Source: Candidatus Cloacimonadota bacterium (GTDB lineage: Bacteria > Cloacimonadota > Cloacimonadia > Cloacimonadales > TCS61). From it: a stretch of DNA of 14,166 nt. The stretch lies in NCBI GenBank assembly GCA_030638385.1, contig DAOWES010000205.1:1-14166 (forward strand), given 5' to 3'. Under the pieces are notes generated by a model. It worked only from the letters and a program-made list of their open reading frames with translations, was not told the origin of the DNA and did not search any database. Shown one piece after another: positions 6,802 to 14,104 of the stretch (within the stretch, counting starts at the first letter, position 1; every line of letters starts with the position of its first letter). A program made the position numbers and the translations under genes.

Positions 6802-7656
6802 ATGAAAAATTTTGGTATTTTTTTTAATCCACAAGTTGCAAATGAAGAGAAGATATTTAATTTACTGAAAAAGCTACATGAGAATGAAGGAATCTATTTC
6901 TACAGATTCTTAGAGCAGAAAGATTTTGTTCCCGACTTTTTTTGCAATACCGATCTTAACGATAGCCGAAAATTAGATTATATTTTTGTATTTGGTGGTG
7001 ATGGAACTATCTTACGAGCGGTTCATTTTGCCTTGGAAATAGATGTTCCAATTTTAGGAATAAATTTTGGGAAATTGGGCTTTTTGTCTGAAAGTAATTT
7101 ACATGAATTAGAACGTTCTATCAAAGATTTATGTGAGGGGAAATTTAAATTACAGCCCAGAATGCTTTTAAATGTTCAAATAAAAAGAGATGCAAAAATA
7201 ATATATTCCGATTTAGTTCTTAATGATGCAGTTATTTATCGAGGTGAAGTTTCCAGGCTTATTAATATTAAATATTCTTGTAATAACCGTTTTGTGATGG
7301 AAACCAGATGTGACGGTGTGATTATTGCAACTCCCACAGGCTCTACTGCCTATAACCTCTCGGCCGGTGGACCTATTATCTCTCCTTTAATGGAGGCGAT
7401 GGTAGTTACTCCGCTTAATCCTCATGTGCTTACCGTGCGCCCAATTGTCTTTTCCGCCAAAGATATACTAAGATTTACCATTACCCAAACGGAAAATGAA
7501 AGTGTTTTAAACCTTGATGGCAGAAAAAGTCATGATTTAAAAAAGGGTGATGTTGTTATCATTAAATCTGCTTTAAGAAAAGTTAATTTTATCAAATTAA
7601 ACAATAATACCTTCTTTAGTATTCTCCGGAAAAAATTTCACTTAGGTAGGAAATAA
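6802..7656 (+). CDS. nadK: NAD kinase
   Basis: A 284-residue cytosolic enzyme that phosphorylates NAD to NADP. The diagnostic motifs are present: 'FGGDGTILRA' (64-73, catalytic Asp67), 'GINFGKLGFLSE' (86-97), 'NDAVIYRG' (141-148, where the family more often has N-E) and the glycine-rich 'DGVIIATPTGSTAYNLSAGG' (171-190). Length is typical of bacterial NadK. AGGAG (6792-6796) overlaps the rsgA stop codon and lies five bases before the ATG. The next gene, recN, begins one base after the stop. NAD kinase next to recN is a common bacterial pairing, which supports both calls. Confidence 0.96.
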   Translation: MKNFGIFFNPQVANEEKIFNLLKKLHENEGIYFYRFLEQKDFVPDFFCNTDLNDSRKLDYIFVFGGDGTILRAVHFALEIDVPILGINFGKLGFLSESNLHELERSIKDLCEGKFKLQPRMLLNVQIKRDAKIIYSDLVLNDAVIYRGEVSRLINIKYSCNNRFVMETRCDGVIIATPTGSTAYNLSAGGPIISPLMEAMVVTPLNPHVLTVRPIVFSAKDILRFTITQTENESVLNLDGRKSHDLKKGDVVIIKSALRKVNFIKLNNNTFFSILRKKFHLGRK

Positions 7657-7657
7657 G

Positions 7658-9358
7658 ATGATTAAATCGTTATCTATAGAGAATTTTGTAATTGTAGAAA
7701 AATTGGAATTGAACTTTTCGAAAGGATTGCAAATATTATCCGGTGAAACAGGTGCCGGTAAATCAATTGTGGTTGGCGCAATTCAATTGAGTTTGGGTGG
7801 CAGTGTAAGAAATGGAATGTTGTTTGATAAAGATAAACCGGCAATAATTGAAACAGTTTTTAAAATTGATAAAAATAATCGTGATTTAACTACCCTAATT
7901 AACAAATATGAGATCGATACGAGTGAAAATGAGATATATTTTCGTAAGGAGATTTCAACAAATTTGCGTGGGAAAAGTTTCGTTAATGGCAGAAGAGTTT
8001 CCAATAGTATAATTAAAGAGTTCAATAATGTTTTTATAGATTTTCATGGTCAGCGTGATCAGCAGAAACTTTTTGATAATGAATATCAGCTGGAACTAAT
8101 TGATAAATATGGAGATATTATTCCGGATCGTGATAAGTTTGGTGAATTTTATTATCAAACATTAAAAAGATCCGAGCAATTGAATAAACTTCAAAAGAGT
8201 GAAGAGCAGCAGCGTGAAAAAATGAAGTTATATGAGTATCAACTTATTGAAATCGCTGAAATTGGCTTGCAAGAAAATGAAGATGAAAAATTGCAATCTG
8301 AATTGAATCTTCTAACTCATGCTGAAGATATAATTAACTGTGCCACTGAACTTGAACAAGATGTTTATGAGAAGGAACATTCTATTTACGACGCGATTAA
8401 TTTATTTATTTTTAGGCTTTCTGAATTTGAAAAAGATAATGAACATATTGCCAAAGGACTATCTTTGTTACGAGATTCTGCTGCAAATTTAGAAGAAGCA
8501 GTTGAAGAAATTCGCGATCTTCAAGGAATAATTGAATTCGATACAGTGCGAATGGAAAGTGTGCAAAATCGTTTAAATGAACTAAATAATCTAAAAATGA
8601 AATATAAGATGAATATTTCTGAAATAATGAAATATTCAAATAAAATTGAGCTTGAACTTAAGTCGTTTTCTTCCAATAAAGAAAATATTGGTAAATTGCA
8701 GCAGCTCTTAGATGAAGATTTAAATAAGCTGAATATTTTGGCAGAGAAACTTTCTCGGAAACGAATTTCCGCTGCTAAATTATTTGAAAAAGAGCTCATG
8801 CAAAATATTAGAGAGTTAGCTATTCCCGATGCAATGATTAATATTAAATTTGACAAACAAATTAAATATTCAAATAGCTGTCTTCGTGATTATAGCAATA
8901 ATGGCATTGATGAAGTAGAAATCTACTTCAGTGCAAATAAAGGAAAAGAAGTTCAACCATTAAAATTGGCAGCTTCCGGCGGGGAACTCTCCAGGTTTAT
9001 GTTAGCAGTAAAAAAAATATTATCAGATAAACTTTCTCAAAGAACTGTTATTTTTGATGAAATTGATACCGGTATTGGTGGCAAAACTGCAGAGCTATTG
9101 GGTGAGTTTATTTATGAGATATCAAAATATCATCAAGTAGTGTGCATAACTCATTTGGCTCAAATAGCAGCATTTGCCAATAAGCATTATGCCATTTATA
9201 AAAAAGATACAAACAGTAAAACAGTGGTAGATATTAGATATCTTGATCTGCATAAGAGAAAAAATGAGATTGCACGCATGATGAGTGGATCCAACTCTGA
9301 AATTGCATTAAAATATGCAGATGAAATATTAACAAAATTGGGAGAGCAGTATGATTAA
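7658..9358 (+). CDS. recN: DNA repair protein RecN (SMC-like ATPase)
   Basis: A 566-residue SMC-family ATPase that gathers and helps repair DNA double-strand breaks. The N-terminal half-ATPase has 'SLSIENFVIVEKLELNFSKG' (4-23) and Walker A 'GETGAGKS' (29-36). 'DFHGQRDQQKLF' (about 128-139) is the RecN-type Q-loop region. The centre (about 150-390) is charged and helical, consistent with the short coiled coil of RecN. The C-terminal half has the ABC signature 'LAASGGELSR' (437-446), Walker B 'VIFDEIDTGIGG' with Asp467 and Glu468, and a switch-like 'CITHLAQIAA'. The length matches known RecN. The ATG follows the nadK stop by one base, with an AGGA-type ribosome site inside the nadK end. The last eight bases overlap the next gene. 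Confidence 0.96.
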   Translation: MIKSLSIENFVIVEKLELNFSKGLQILSGETGAGKSIVVGAIQLSLGGSVRNGMLFDKDKPAIIETVFKIDKNNRDLTTLINKYEIDTSENEIYFRKEISTNLRGKSFVNGRRVSNSIIKEFNNVFIDFHGQRDQQKLFDNEYQLELIDKYGDIIPDRDKFGEFYYQTLKRSEQLNKLQKSEEQQREKMKLYEYQLIEIAEIGLQENEDEKLQSELNLLTHAEDIINCATELEQDVYEKEHSIYDAINLFIFRLSEFEKDNEHIAKGLSLLRDSAANLEEAVEEIRDLQGIIEFDTVRMESVQNRLNELNNLKMKYKMNISEIMKYSNKIELELKSFSSNKENIGKLQQLLDEDLNKLNILAEKLSRKRISAAKLFEKELMQNIRELAIPDAMINIKFDKQIKYSNSCLRDYSNNGIDEVEIYFSANKGKEVQPLKLAASGGELSRFMLAVKKILSDKLSQRTVIFDEIDTGIGGKTAELLGEFIYEISKYHQVVCITHLAQIAAFANKHYAIYKKDTNSKTVVDIRYLDLHKRKNEIARMMSGSNSEIALKYADEILTKLGEQYD

Positions 9359-10208
9359 ATTAAAGGCGACAACACAATATGCTATCATTGTGTTAATTTT
9401 TATTCTATCAGTTTACATTGGATTGAAAGATTCACAACTATTACAAAAATCGAAACCGGAATTAACTATCAACAATAAGCAAGTTGAGCAGATTTTTAAT
9501 GAAAGTATTAATTTTAAGAAAATACGGACAATATATAAAACAGATAATCTTGAAGAGACCTTAAATCAGCTATCTAATATTATTTCAGAAGAGAGTATGA
9601 ATGATATCTATTCTATTAAGAAAAGTAATTATTTTGTCGGAATTTATGAATTTGATACAGAAAATTATAAAAAAATAATCAACTCCTTACGTAGTGTGAA
9701 AGGGCTTGAAACTGAGCGTGTTGAAAAAAAGAATAATGTTGAAAAATTTGTTAATATTGATGAAAATATAAAAAATTATAAAATGAGTAAAGAAGCTATT
9801 AAGGCTCAATTAACCTCTAAAGCAATCTCTTCCTCCTCGAAGCGTGAATTACGAAAAGAATTGGATAGAATTCAAGCTAAAATTGATAGCTTAATCTATT
9901 TACCAAAATTTATTGAGAAAAGCAAAAAAAATGATCTATTATATATTTCAATTCAACAAAATTTAGCTTCAGCATCAACTACTTCAGATAAGGTTAAAAT
10001 TTTCTTGAAAACTACACCTTTGGTTCTTTTGGGGTTATGTCTTGGTTTAGTGATTCTTTATTTATTTCTAATTTTAATGATAAAATTAATGAAATTGATG
10101 GGAGTAAGAACATCAAGTTCAGGTTCTGCCGGCAATGGTTATAATAACTATTACACTCGCGGTAAAAAGAAGGTAAAAAGAAAGTATAAGGACGATTCAG
10201 ATAAATAG
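9351..10208 (+). CDS. Two-TM envelope protein of unknown function, weakly DUF4349-like
   Basis: I do not recognise this 285-residue protein with certainty. It has an N-terminal membrane helix (about 10-24) and a long mostly extracytoplasmic middle (about 30-215) containing a charged helical, coiled-coil-like stretch (about 138-182). A second membrane helix lies at about 221-248. The tail is cytoplasmic, Gly/Ser/Tyr-rich and ends very basic ('YYTRGKKKVKRKYKDDSDK', 267-285). The order (a fold about 60-120 residues long, 'VNIDENIKNYKMSKEAIKAQ', helical pair, then a TM helix near the end) resembles DUF4349, but the match is weak. The ATG overlaps the recN stop by eight bases with GGAGAG at 9341-9346, so translation is coupled. 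It is followed 8 bases later by nfeD and then an SPFH gene, so a shared membrane role is a reasonable guess. Confidence 0.55.
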   Translation: MIKLKATTQYAIIVLIFILSVYIGLKDSQLLQKSKPELTINNKQVEQIFNESINFKKIRTIYKTDNLEETLNQLSNIISEESMNDIYSIKKSNYFVGIYEFDTENYKKIINSLRSVKGLETERVEKKNNVEKFVNIDENIKNYKMSKEAIKAQLTSKAISSSSKRELRKELDRIQAKIDSLIYLPKFIEKSKKNDLLYISIQQNLASASTTSDKVKIFLKTTPLVLLGLCLGLVILYLFLILMIKLMKLMGVRTSSSGSAGNGYNNYYTRGKKKVKRKYKDDSDK

Positions 10209-10216
10209 GAGAACTT

Positions 10217-10651
10217 ATGGAACTATGGATGATTTGGGTAGGTGCCGGGATTATTTGTTTAATTATTGAGATATTTACTCCGGGTTTTCTTTTTATGAGT
10301 TTTGGCATAAGTGCGATAATTACAGGACTTTCTTCATTGTTTATTCATCCTGTTTATTGGCAAATTTTTCTCTTTGCTATTTTTTCTATTTTGTTGTTTA
10401 TCAATCTTAGAAAGATCAGTGATCGATTAATTTCCAAAGCTAACAAGCCGACAAACGTTTCTGCACTAATAGGTAAAACAGGAATTGTAATGCAGGATAT
10501 TCTGAAAGATGGAAAAGGATATGTGAAGATTGGTGGAGAAGGGTGGGCTGCTATTGCTGACGATAACGAATTATTATCTGAAAAAATTAAAGTGGTGGTA
10601 GTTGCTATTGATGGAAATAAAGTTGTAGTGAAAAAGGCTGAGGAGGAATAA
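10217..10651 (+). CDS. Short NfeD-family membrane protein
   Basis: A 144-residue protein. Hydrophobic helices cover about 3-20, 26-42 and 45-63, including the family opening 'IIEIFTPGFLFMSFGISAII' (16-35). An OB-fold NfeD domain (about 80-143) has 'LIGKTGIVMQDI', 'GYVKIGGEGWAAIADD' and 'IKVVVVAIDGNKVVVKKAEE'. This is the short form without the ClpP-like protease domain. NfeD proteins pair with SPFH/stomatin proteins in membrane microdomains, and the adjacent SPFH gene overlaps its stop by one base, as expected for the pair. AGGAG at 10207-10211 lies five bases before the ATG and overlaps the previous stop codon. Confidence 0.92.
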   Translation: MELWMIWVGAGIICLIIEIFTPGFLFMSFGISAIITGLSSLFIHPVYWQIFLFAIFSILLFINLRKISDRLISKANKPTNVSALIGKTGIVMQDILKDGKGYVKIGGEGWAAIADDNELLSEKIKVVVVAIDGNKVVVKKAEEE

Positions 10652-11586
10652 TGATTATTGTACTATTAATATTTGTGGCATTCGTAATTGTCTTATTGGC
10701 AAAAGGCTTAGTTGTTATTAAACAAGCTCAAGTAATGATTATAGAAAGATTGGGGAAATATCATACTACTTTGCAAAGTGGATTGCATATCATTTGGCCT
10801 GTTTTTGATAAACCCAGACAAATTAGTTGGCGTTATGTAAAAAACGACTACAAGGGAAATAAGTTTGTTCAAGTAAAGAATGAAAATCGCATTGATATGC
10901 GTGAAACAGTTTACGATTTTCCACGTCAGAATGTGATAACCAGCGATAATGTTTCCATTGAAATAGATGCCTTGCTGTATTTTCAAGTAACAGATCCGAT
11001 AAAATCTGTATATGAGATAAATAATCTTCCCAATGCGATTGAAAAACTAACTCAGACAACCTTGAGAAACGTTATTGGGGAATTGGAATTAGATAAAACA
11101 CTTACCTCTCGCGATACGATTAATAACAAACTTCGTATGATCTTAGATGAAGCAACGGATAAATGGGGTGTGAAGGTAAATAGAGTGGAATTGCAAGATA
11201 TTAATCCACCTAAAGAGATAAAAGTAGCGATGGAAAAACAGATGCGTGCAGAGCGAGATCGTAGAGCAAAAATCTTGGAAGCGGAAGGTGATAAGCGTGC
11301 TAAGGTTTTGGTGGCAGAAGGTGAAAAAGAAGCTAGAATTGCCATAGCGGAAGGTGAGGCAAGAGCTAGATTTTTGGTTGCTGAAGCTGAGGCTAAAGCG
11401 ATTCATGAAATTTCCTCATCTGTGAAATCCACCGGAACAGACCCGGCCCAATATCTCATTGCGCTTAAATATATAAGTGCTTTTGCTGAAGTTATTAAGA
11501 ACAACGATAAAACAGTTGTTGTGCCTTATGAATCTTCTGCAATGTTAGGCTCAGTTAAGATGATAGAAAACATTTTTAAAAGCTAA
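10651..11586 (+). CDS. SPFH/Band 7 (stomatin/QmcA-type) membrane protein
   Basis: A 311-residue protein with an N-terminal membrane helix (about 1-20) and an SPFH domain (about 20-185). Hallmarks are 'QAQVMIIERLGKYHTTLQSG' (25-44), 'DNVSIEIDALLYFQVTDP' (99-116) and 'LRNVIGELELDKTLTSRD' (138-155). A long alanine- and charge-rich helix follows, with five 11-residue units from about 200 to 254 beginning AERDRRAKILE, AEGDKRAKVLV, AEGEKEARIAI, AEGEARARFLV and AEAEAKAIHEI. The end holds 'QYLIALKYISAFAEVI' (267-282). SPFH proteins form large cage- or raft-like membrane assemblies that influence membrane protein quality control. AGGAGG (10641-10646) sits four bases before the ATG, which overlaps the nfeD stop (TAATG). 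Probable last gene of the long operon. Confidence 0.94.
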   Translation: MIIVLLIFVAFVIVLLAKGLVVIKQAQVMIIERLGKYHTTLQSGLHIIWPVFDKPRQISWRYVKNDYKGNKFVQVKNENRIDMRETVYDFPRQNVITSDNVSIEIDALLYFQVTDPIKSVYEINNLPNAIEKLTQTTLRNVIGELELDKTLTSRDTINNKLRMILDEATDKWGVKVNRVELQDINPPKEIKVAMEKQMRAERDRRAKILEAEGDKRAKVLVAEGEKEARIAIAEGEARARFLVAEAEAKAIHEISSSVKSTGTDPAQYLIALKYISAFAEVIKNNDKTVVVPYESSAMLGSVKMIENIFKS

Positions 11587-11594
11587 AAATAATG

Positions 11595-11709
11595 AACTCG
11601 TAAGAAAGATACATTTGTCATCTTGAGCCGCTGAATGCGTAGTTTTTACTAAAACAGCATTGGAGACGAAGGATGACAGCATTTGATGATTTCAGGCTTT
11701 TCACGAGTT
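11595..11709. repeat. Nested imperfect inverted repeat (REP/MITE-like) between the SPFH gene and eno
   Basis: Outer arms AACTCGT (11595-11601) and ACGAGTT (11703-11709) are perfect complements, extended inward after a small bulge by AAAG (11605-11608) and CTTT (11697-11700). Inside, TGTCATC (11616-11622) pairs with GATGACA (11672-11678). The inner palindrome recalls the 'TGTCATCCTGAGC...GAAGGATGACA' type of intergenic repeat seen in many environmental bacterial genomes (from memory). There is no open reading frame, so it is at most a non-autonomous element or a degenerate REP sequence. Lying just after an operon, it could also stabilise or end the upstream transcript. Confidence 0.6.
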
Positions 11710-11756
11710 AGTTAAAATAATATTTTATAGTTGAATAGATTCAAATATAAATTTCT

Positions 11757-11818
11757 AAGACACAATGCTTAAGGGATTTCAAAAAATCCTTTACACTTTG
11801 TGTCTTTGTTTTTTTTAG
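11757..11818 (+). terminator. Strong two-stem Rho-independent terminator-like hairpin upstream of eno
   Basis: AAGACACAA (11757-11765) pairs perfectly with TTGTGTCTT (11798-11806). An inner stem, AAGGGATTT (11771-11779) with AAATCCTTT (11784-11792), has one G-T wobble and a four-base loop. The outer stem runs straight into TTTGTTTTTTTT. This is a good intrinsic terminator for the operon ending with the SPFH gene. It ends about 45 bases before the enolase ATG, leaving little room for a separate eno promoter, so an attenuator role in an eno leader is a second possibility. Confidence 0.75.
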
Positions 11819-11863
11819 AAGATTCAGAAAATGATAAAAAAGTAATTATATAAGGAGTATATT

Positions 11864-13147
11864 ATGTCAGAAATTATATCAATTTATGGAAGAGAAATTC
11901 TCGATAGTAGAGGAAATCCTACAGTAGAGGTAGAAGTTTACCTTGAGAGTGGTTATATGGGAGTCGCTGCTGTTCCATCAGGAGCTTCAACCGGCGAATA
12001 TGAAGCTGTGGAGCTTAGAGATGGCGATAATGACAGATACCTTGGAAAAGGTGTTTTGAAGGCTGTAAACAATGTAAATGAACTCATCGCGCCGGAATTG
12101 GTGGGATATGATGTGGAAGATCAAGCTTTATTAGATAACATCATGTTAGATCTTGATGGAACAGAGAATAAGGCAAAACTTGGTGCTAATGCTATTTTGG
12201 GTGTTTCTTTGGCTTGTGCTAGAGCAGCGGCTGCAGAGCAAGGTGTGGCACTTTATAAATATCTTGGCGGACCCAATGCACGCTTGTTACCTGTGCCAAT
12301 GTCAAATATCTTAAATGGTGGATCTCATGCCGATAACAATGTTGACCTGCAAGAATTTATGATTATGCCAATTGGTGCTAAAACTTTCCGTGAAGCTCTT
12401 CGTATGAATACAGAAGTTTTCCATTCACTTAAAGAAATCTTAAAATCTCTTGGCTTAAATACAGCAGTTGGTGATGAAGGTGGTTTTGCTCCGGATTTAA
12501 AATCTAATGAAGAAGCTCTTGAAATAATTATCAAAGCTATCAAGAAAGCGGGTTACCGTCCGGGTGAAGATATCTCTATCGCTCTTGATCCTGCTTCATC
12601 AGAATTCTATAAAAACGGAAAGTATCACCTTGATGCAGAGGGAAGAGTTCTTTCTTCTGACGAAATGGTTGATTTCTGGGTTGATCTCGTAGAGAGATAT
12701 CCAATTATTTCAATCGAAGATGGTTTGGACGAGAATGATTGGGAAGGTTGGAAAAAACTTGTTGAAAAATTGGGCGATAAAATTCAGATTGTTGGCGATG
12801 ATCTTTTTGTAACAAATGTAGAAAGATTGAAGCGTGGAATTAAAGAGAAAGCTGCAAATTCTATTTTGATCAAACTTAATCAAATTGGCTCACTTACCGA
12901 AACTCTCGATACAATGGAAACTGCTCAAAAAGCAAATTTCACTTGTGTTGTTTCTCATCGTAGTGGGGAAACTAGTGATACTTTTATCGCAGACTTGGCT
13001 GTGGCTTTAAATACAGGACAAATCAAAACAGGTTCACTTTGTAGATCTGAAAGAATTGCCAAATACAATCAGTTGTTACGCATTGAAGATGAATTGGGCG
13101 AAACTGCAAGATTTGCCGGAAAAGATGTTTTCTATAATATCAAATAG
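11864..13147 (+). CDS. eno: Enolase
   Basis: A 427-residue cytosolic enzyme converting 2-phosphoglycerate to phosphoenolpyruvate in glycolysis, and the reverse in gluconeogenesis. Length and motifs are standard: 'SGASTGEYEAVELRD' (39-53), 'NGGSHADNNVDLQEFMIMP' (151-169), catalytic Glu205 in 'GDEGGFAPD', magnesium ligands Asp242, Glu285 ('SIEDGL') and Asp312, the base Lys337 ('ILIKLNQ'), and 'SHRSGETSDTFIADLAVALN' (364-383) ending at Lys388. AAGGAG (11852-11857) lies six bases before the ATG. Bases look somewhat less AT-rich than the neighbouring genes, as expected for a highly expressed gene. It is flanked by hairpins on both sides and is probably its own transcription unit. Confidence 0.98.
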   Translation: MSEIISIYGREILDSRGNPTVEVEVYLESGYMGVAAVPSGASTGEYEAVELRDGDNDRYLGKGVLKAVNNVNELIAPELVGYDVEDQALLDNIMLDLDGTENKAKLGANAILGVSLACARAAAAEQGVALYKYLGGPNARLLPVPMSNILNGGSHADNNVDLQEFMIMPIGAKTFREALRMNTEVFHSLKEILKSLGLNTAVGDEGGFAPDLKSNEEALEIIIKAIKKAGYRPGEDISIALDPASSEFYKNGKYHLDAEGRVLSSDEMVDFWVDLVERYPIISIEDGLDENDWEGWKKLVEKLGDKIQIVGDDLFVTNVERLKRGIKEKAANSILIKLNQIGSLTETLDTMETAQKANFTCVVSHRSGETSDTFIADLAVALNTGQIKTGSLCRSERIAKYNQLLRIEDELGETARFAGKDVFYNIK

Positions 13148-13163
13148 ATAAAATATAATAGTA

Positions 13164-13195
13164 AAAACGCCGGATTAAATTCCGGCGTTTTATTT
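13164..13195 (+). terminator. Rho-independent terminator of eno
   Basis: AAAACGCCGGA (13164-13174) pairs perfectly over 11 bp with TCCGGCGTTTT (13181-13191) around the six-base loop TTAAAT, followed by TATTT. The GC core and the T-rich end make this the clearest intrinsic terminator in the window. It begins 16 bases after the eno stop. Confidence 0.9.
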
Positions 13196-13207
13196 ATGGA
13201 GGTTTTG

Positions 13208-13825
13208 ATGAGGAAATTATTTTTTCTAATTATCGTTGGAATAAGTTTGGTCGGATGTTCTACCCAAGCAGAAATAAATATTATCAACCGTACTAATAAC
13301 AATTTGTATATTGCGCTAGAAGGTGAATCTTATGTTTTGGAAGGTTCAGAAAATAAAGTAATTACTATTGATACAGGAAAAAGAAATATCTTTTCCGAAG
13401 AAATTACCAAAGTAGAGCTTCAGCTTGAAGGCGAAACATTCATGATGCAATTAGGAGATCCTTATGGTTATGTTACCGGCGAATACTATAACACAACAGA
13501 TTTAGAATTAAAGCAAAATGAAACTCGAAATATCTATTGTGATCCTACTCATGCAGGATTTAAGGTTTATAACAATTTTGGTAAATTAATAAGCTCAATT
13601 AAATATTTTGCAAATAATGATACTATGGATCATGTCTGTGCCACAGATTTGGAAGAGGAAGATTTTGCTTTTCAACAACTTAGATATTATACTGATGGCG
13701 ATACAATCTATTACACTTTCGAATTGAATTTTGACGATGGTTCTCACAATGTTTATGGTGGCCCGGGAAATTTGATGGAATTGGACGAGCTCTTTTATAT
13801 CGATAAGGATACAGAAAAAAAATAG
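13208..13825 (+). CDS. Small lipoprotein of unknown function
   Basis: A 205-residue predicted lipoprotein: 'MRKLFFLIIVGISLVGC' gives a short signal with lipobox L-V-G-C and acylated Cys17. The mature part is acidic and beta-strand-rich, with 'AEINIINRTNNNLYIALEGE' (21-40), 'IDTGKRNIF' and 'YYTFELNFDDGSHNVYGGPG' (168-187). Two further cysteines, 111 and 144, could form a disulfide. I recognise no family. The early region, in which a polar chain describes itself as strands with an 'N-R-T-N-N' turn, resembles small beta-sandwich accessory lipoproteins, but this is only an impression. I choose the ATG at 13208 because GGAGG (13198-13202) lies five bases before it. An ATG at 13196 overlaps the end of the eno terminator and would add four residues before the signal peptide. 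No promoter is obvious. Confidence 0.8.
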   Translation: MRKLFFLIIVGISLVGCSTQAEINIINRTNNNLYIALEGESYVLEGSENKVITIDTGKRNIFSEEITKVELQLEGETFMMQLGDPYGYVTGEYYNTTDLELKQNETRNIYCDPTHAGFKVYNNFGKLISSIKYFANNDTMDHVCATDLEEEDFAFQQLRYYTDGDTIYYTFELNFDDGSHNVYGGPGNLMELDELFYIDKDTEKK

Positions 13826-13891
13826 CTCGTCTCATTGAGGCTAAACTCTCATGTTTCGAGAGCAAAATAGAGTGCCACACCTCACCTCGAT

Positions 13892-13910
13892 CCTCTCCTG
13901 AGAGGAGAGG
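13892..13910. repeat. GC-rich palindrome of the CCTCTCC...GGAGAGG type
   Basis: A perfect 7-bp stem with the five-base loop TGAGA, followed by AGGGTAATTA. It may belong to a repeated palindrome family in this genome. There is no downstream T-run, so it is not a good classical terminator, although it sits 67 bases after the lipoprotein stop and could protect the 3' end of that transcript. Confidence 0.55.
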
Positions 13911-14087
13911 AGGGTAATTAAAAAACAACAACATTGGCGACAAGCATGCCTGAGGCCTAGCATTTCTCCTTTTCGATAGGGTAAAACCTTTCTTTAAAAT
14001 ACATAAAATCCTGCGGATTAAAATAGACACAGATCAACACAGATTTGTGCGACTATGGCTTACTTAAAAATAGCAAAGTGTGAAAAT

Positions 14088-14104
14088 CCCCTCTATCAGA
14101 GGGG
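14088..14104. repeat. GC-rich palindrome CCCCTCT...AGAGGGG
   Basis: A perfect 7-bp stem with the three-base loop ATC, followed by TGGC. It resembles the 'CCCCTCT..AGAGGGGTGGC' intergenic repeats I recall from FCB-group and other environmental genomes. It lies 178 bases after the other GC-rich palindrome. Confidence 0.55.

Noticed and set aside
11052..11406. Overlapping minus-strand frames of 87-97 residues
   Set aside because: They are antisense to the repetitive helix of the SPFH gene, whose 11-residue repeats create long open shadow frames.
13846..13862. CTCTC/GAGAG hairpin as the terminator of the lipoprotein gene
   Set aside because: The stem is only 5 bp and no T-run follows, so I list it only as part of the repeat patchwork.
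13680..14030. A 116-residue frame on the minus strand across the lipoprotein gene end and the repeat patchwork
   Set aside because: It runs antisense over a convincing lipoprotein gene, and its 'PPLLSGEDRGEVWHS' part is the translation of the GC-rich palindrome. It has no recognisable domain.
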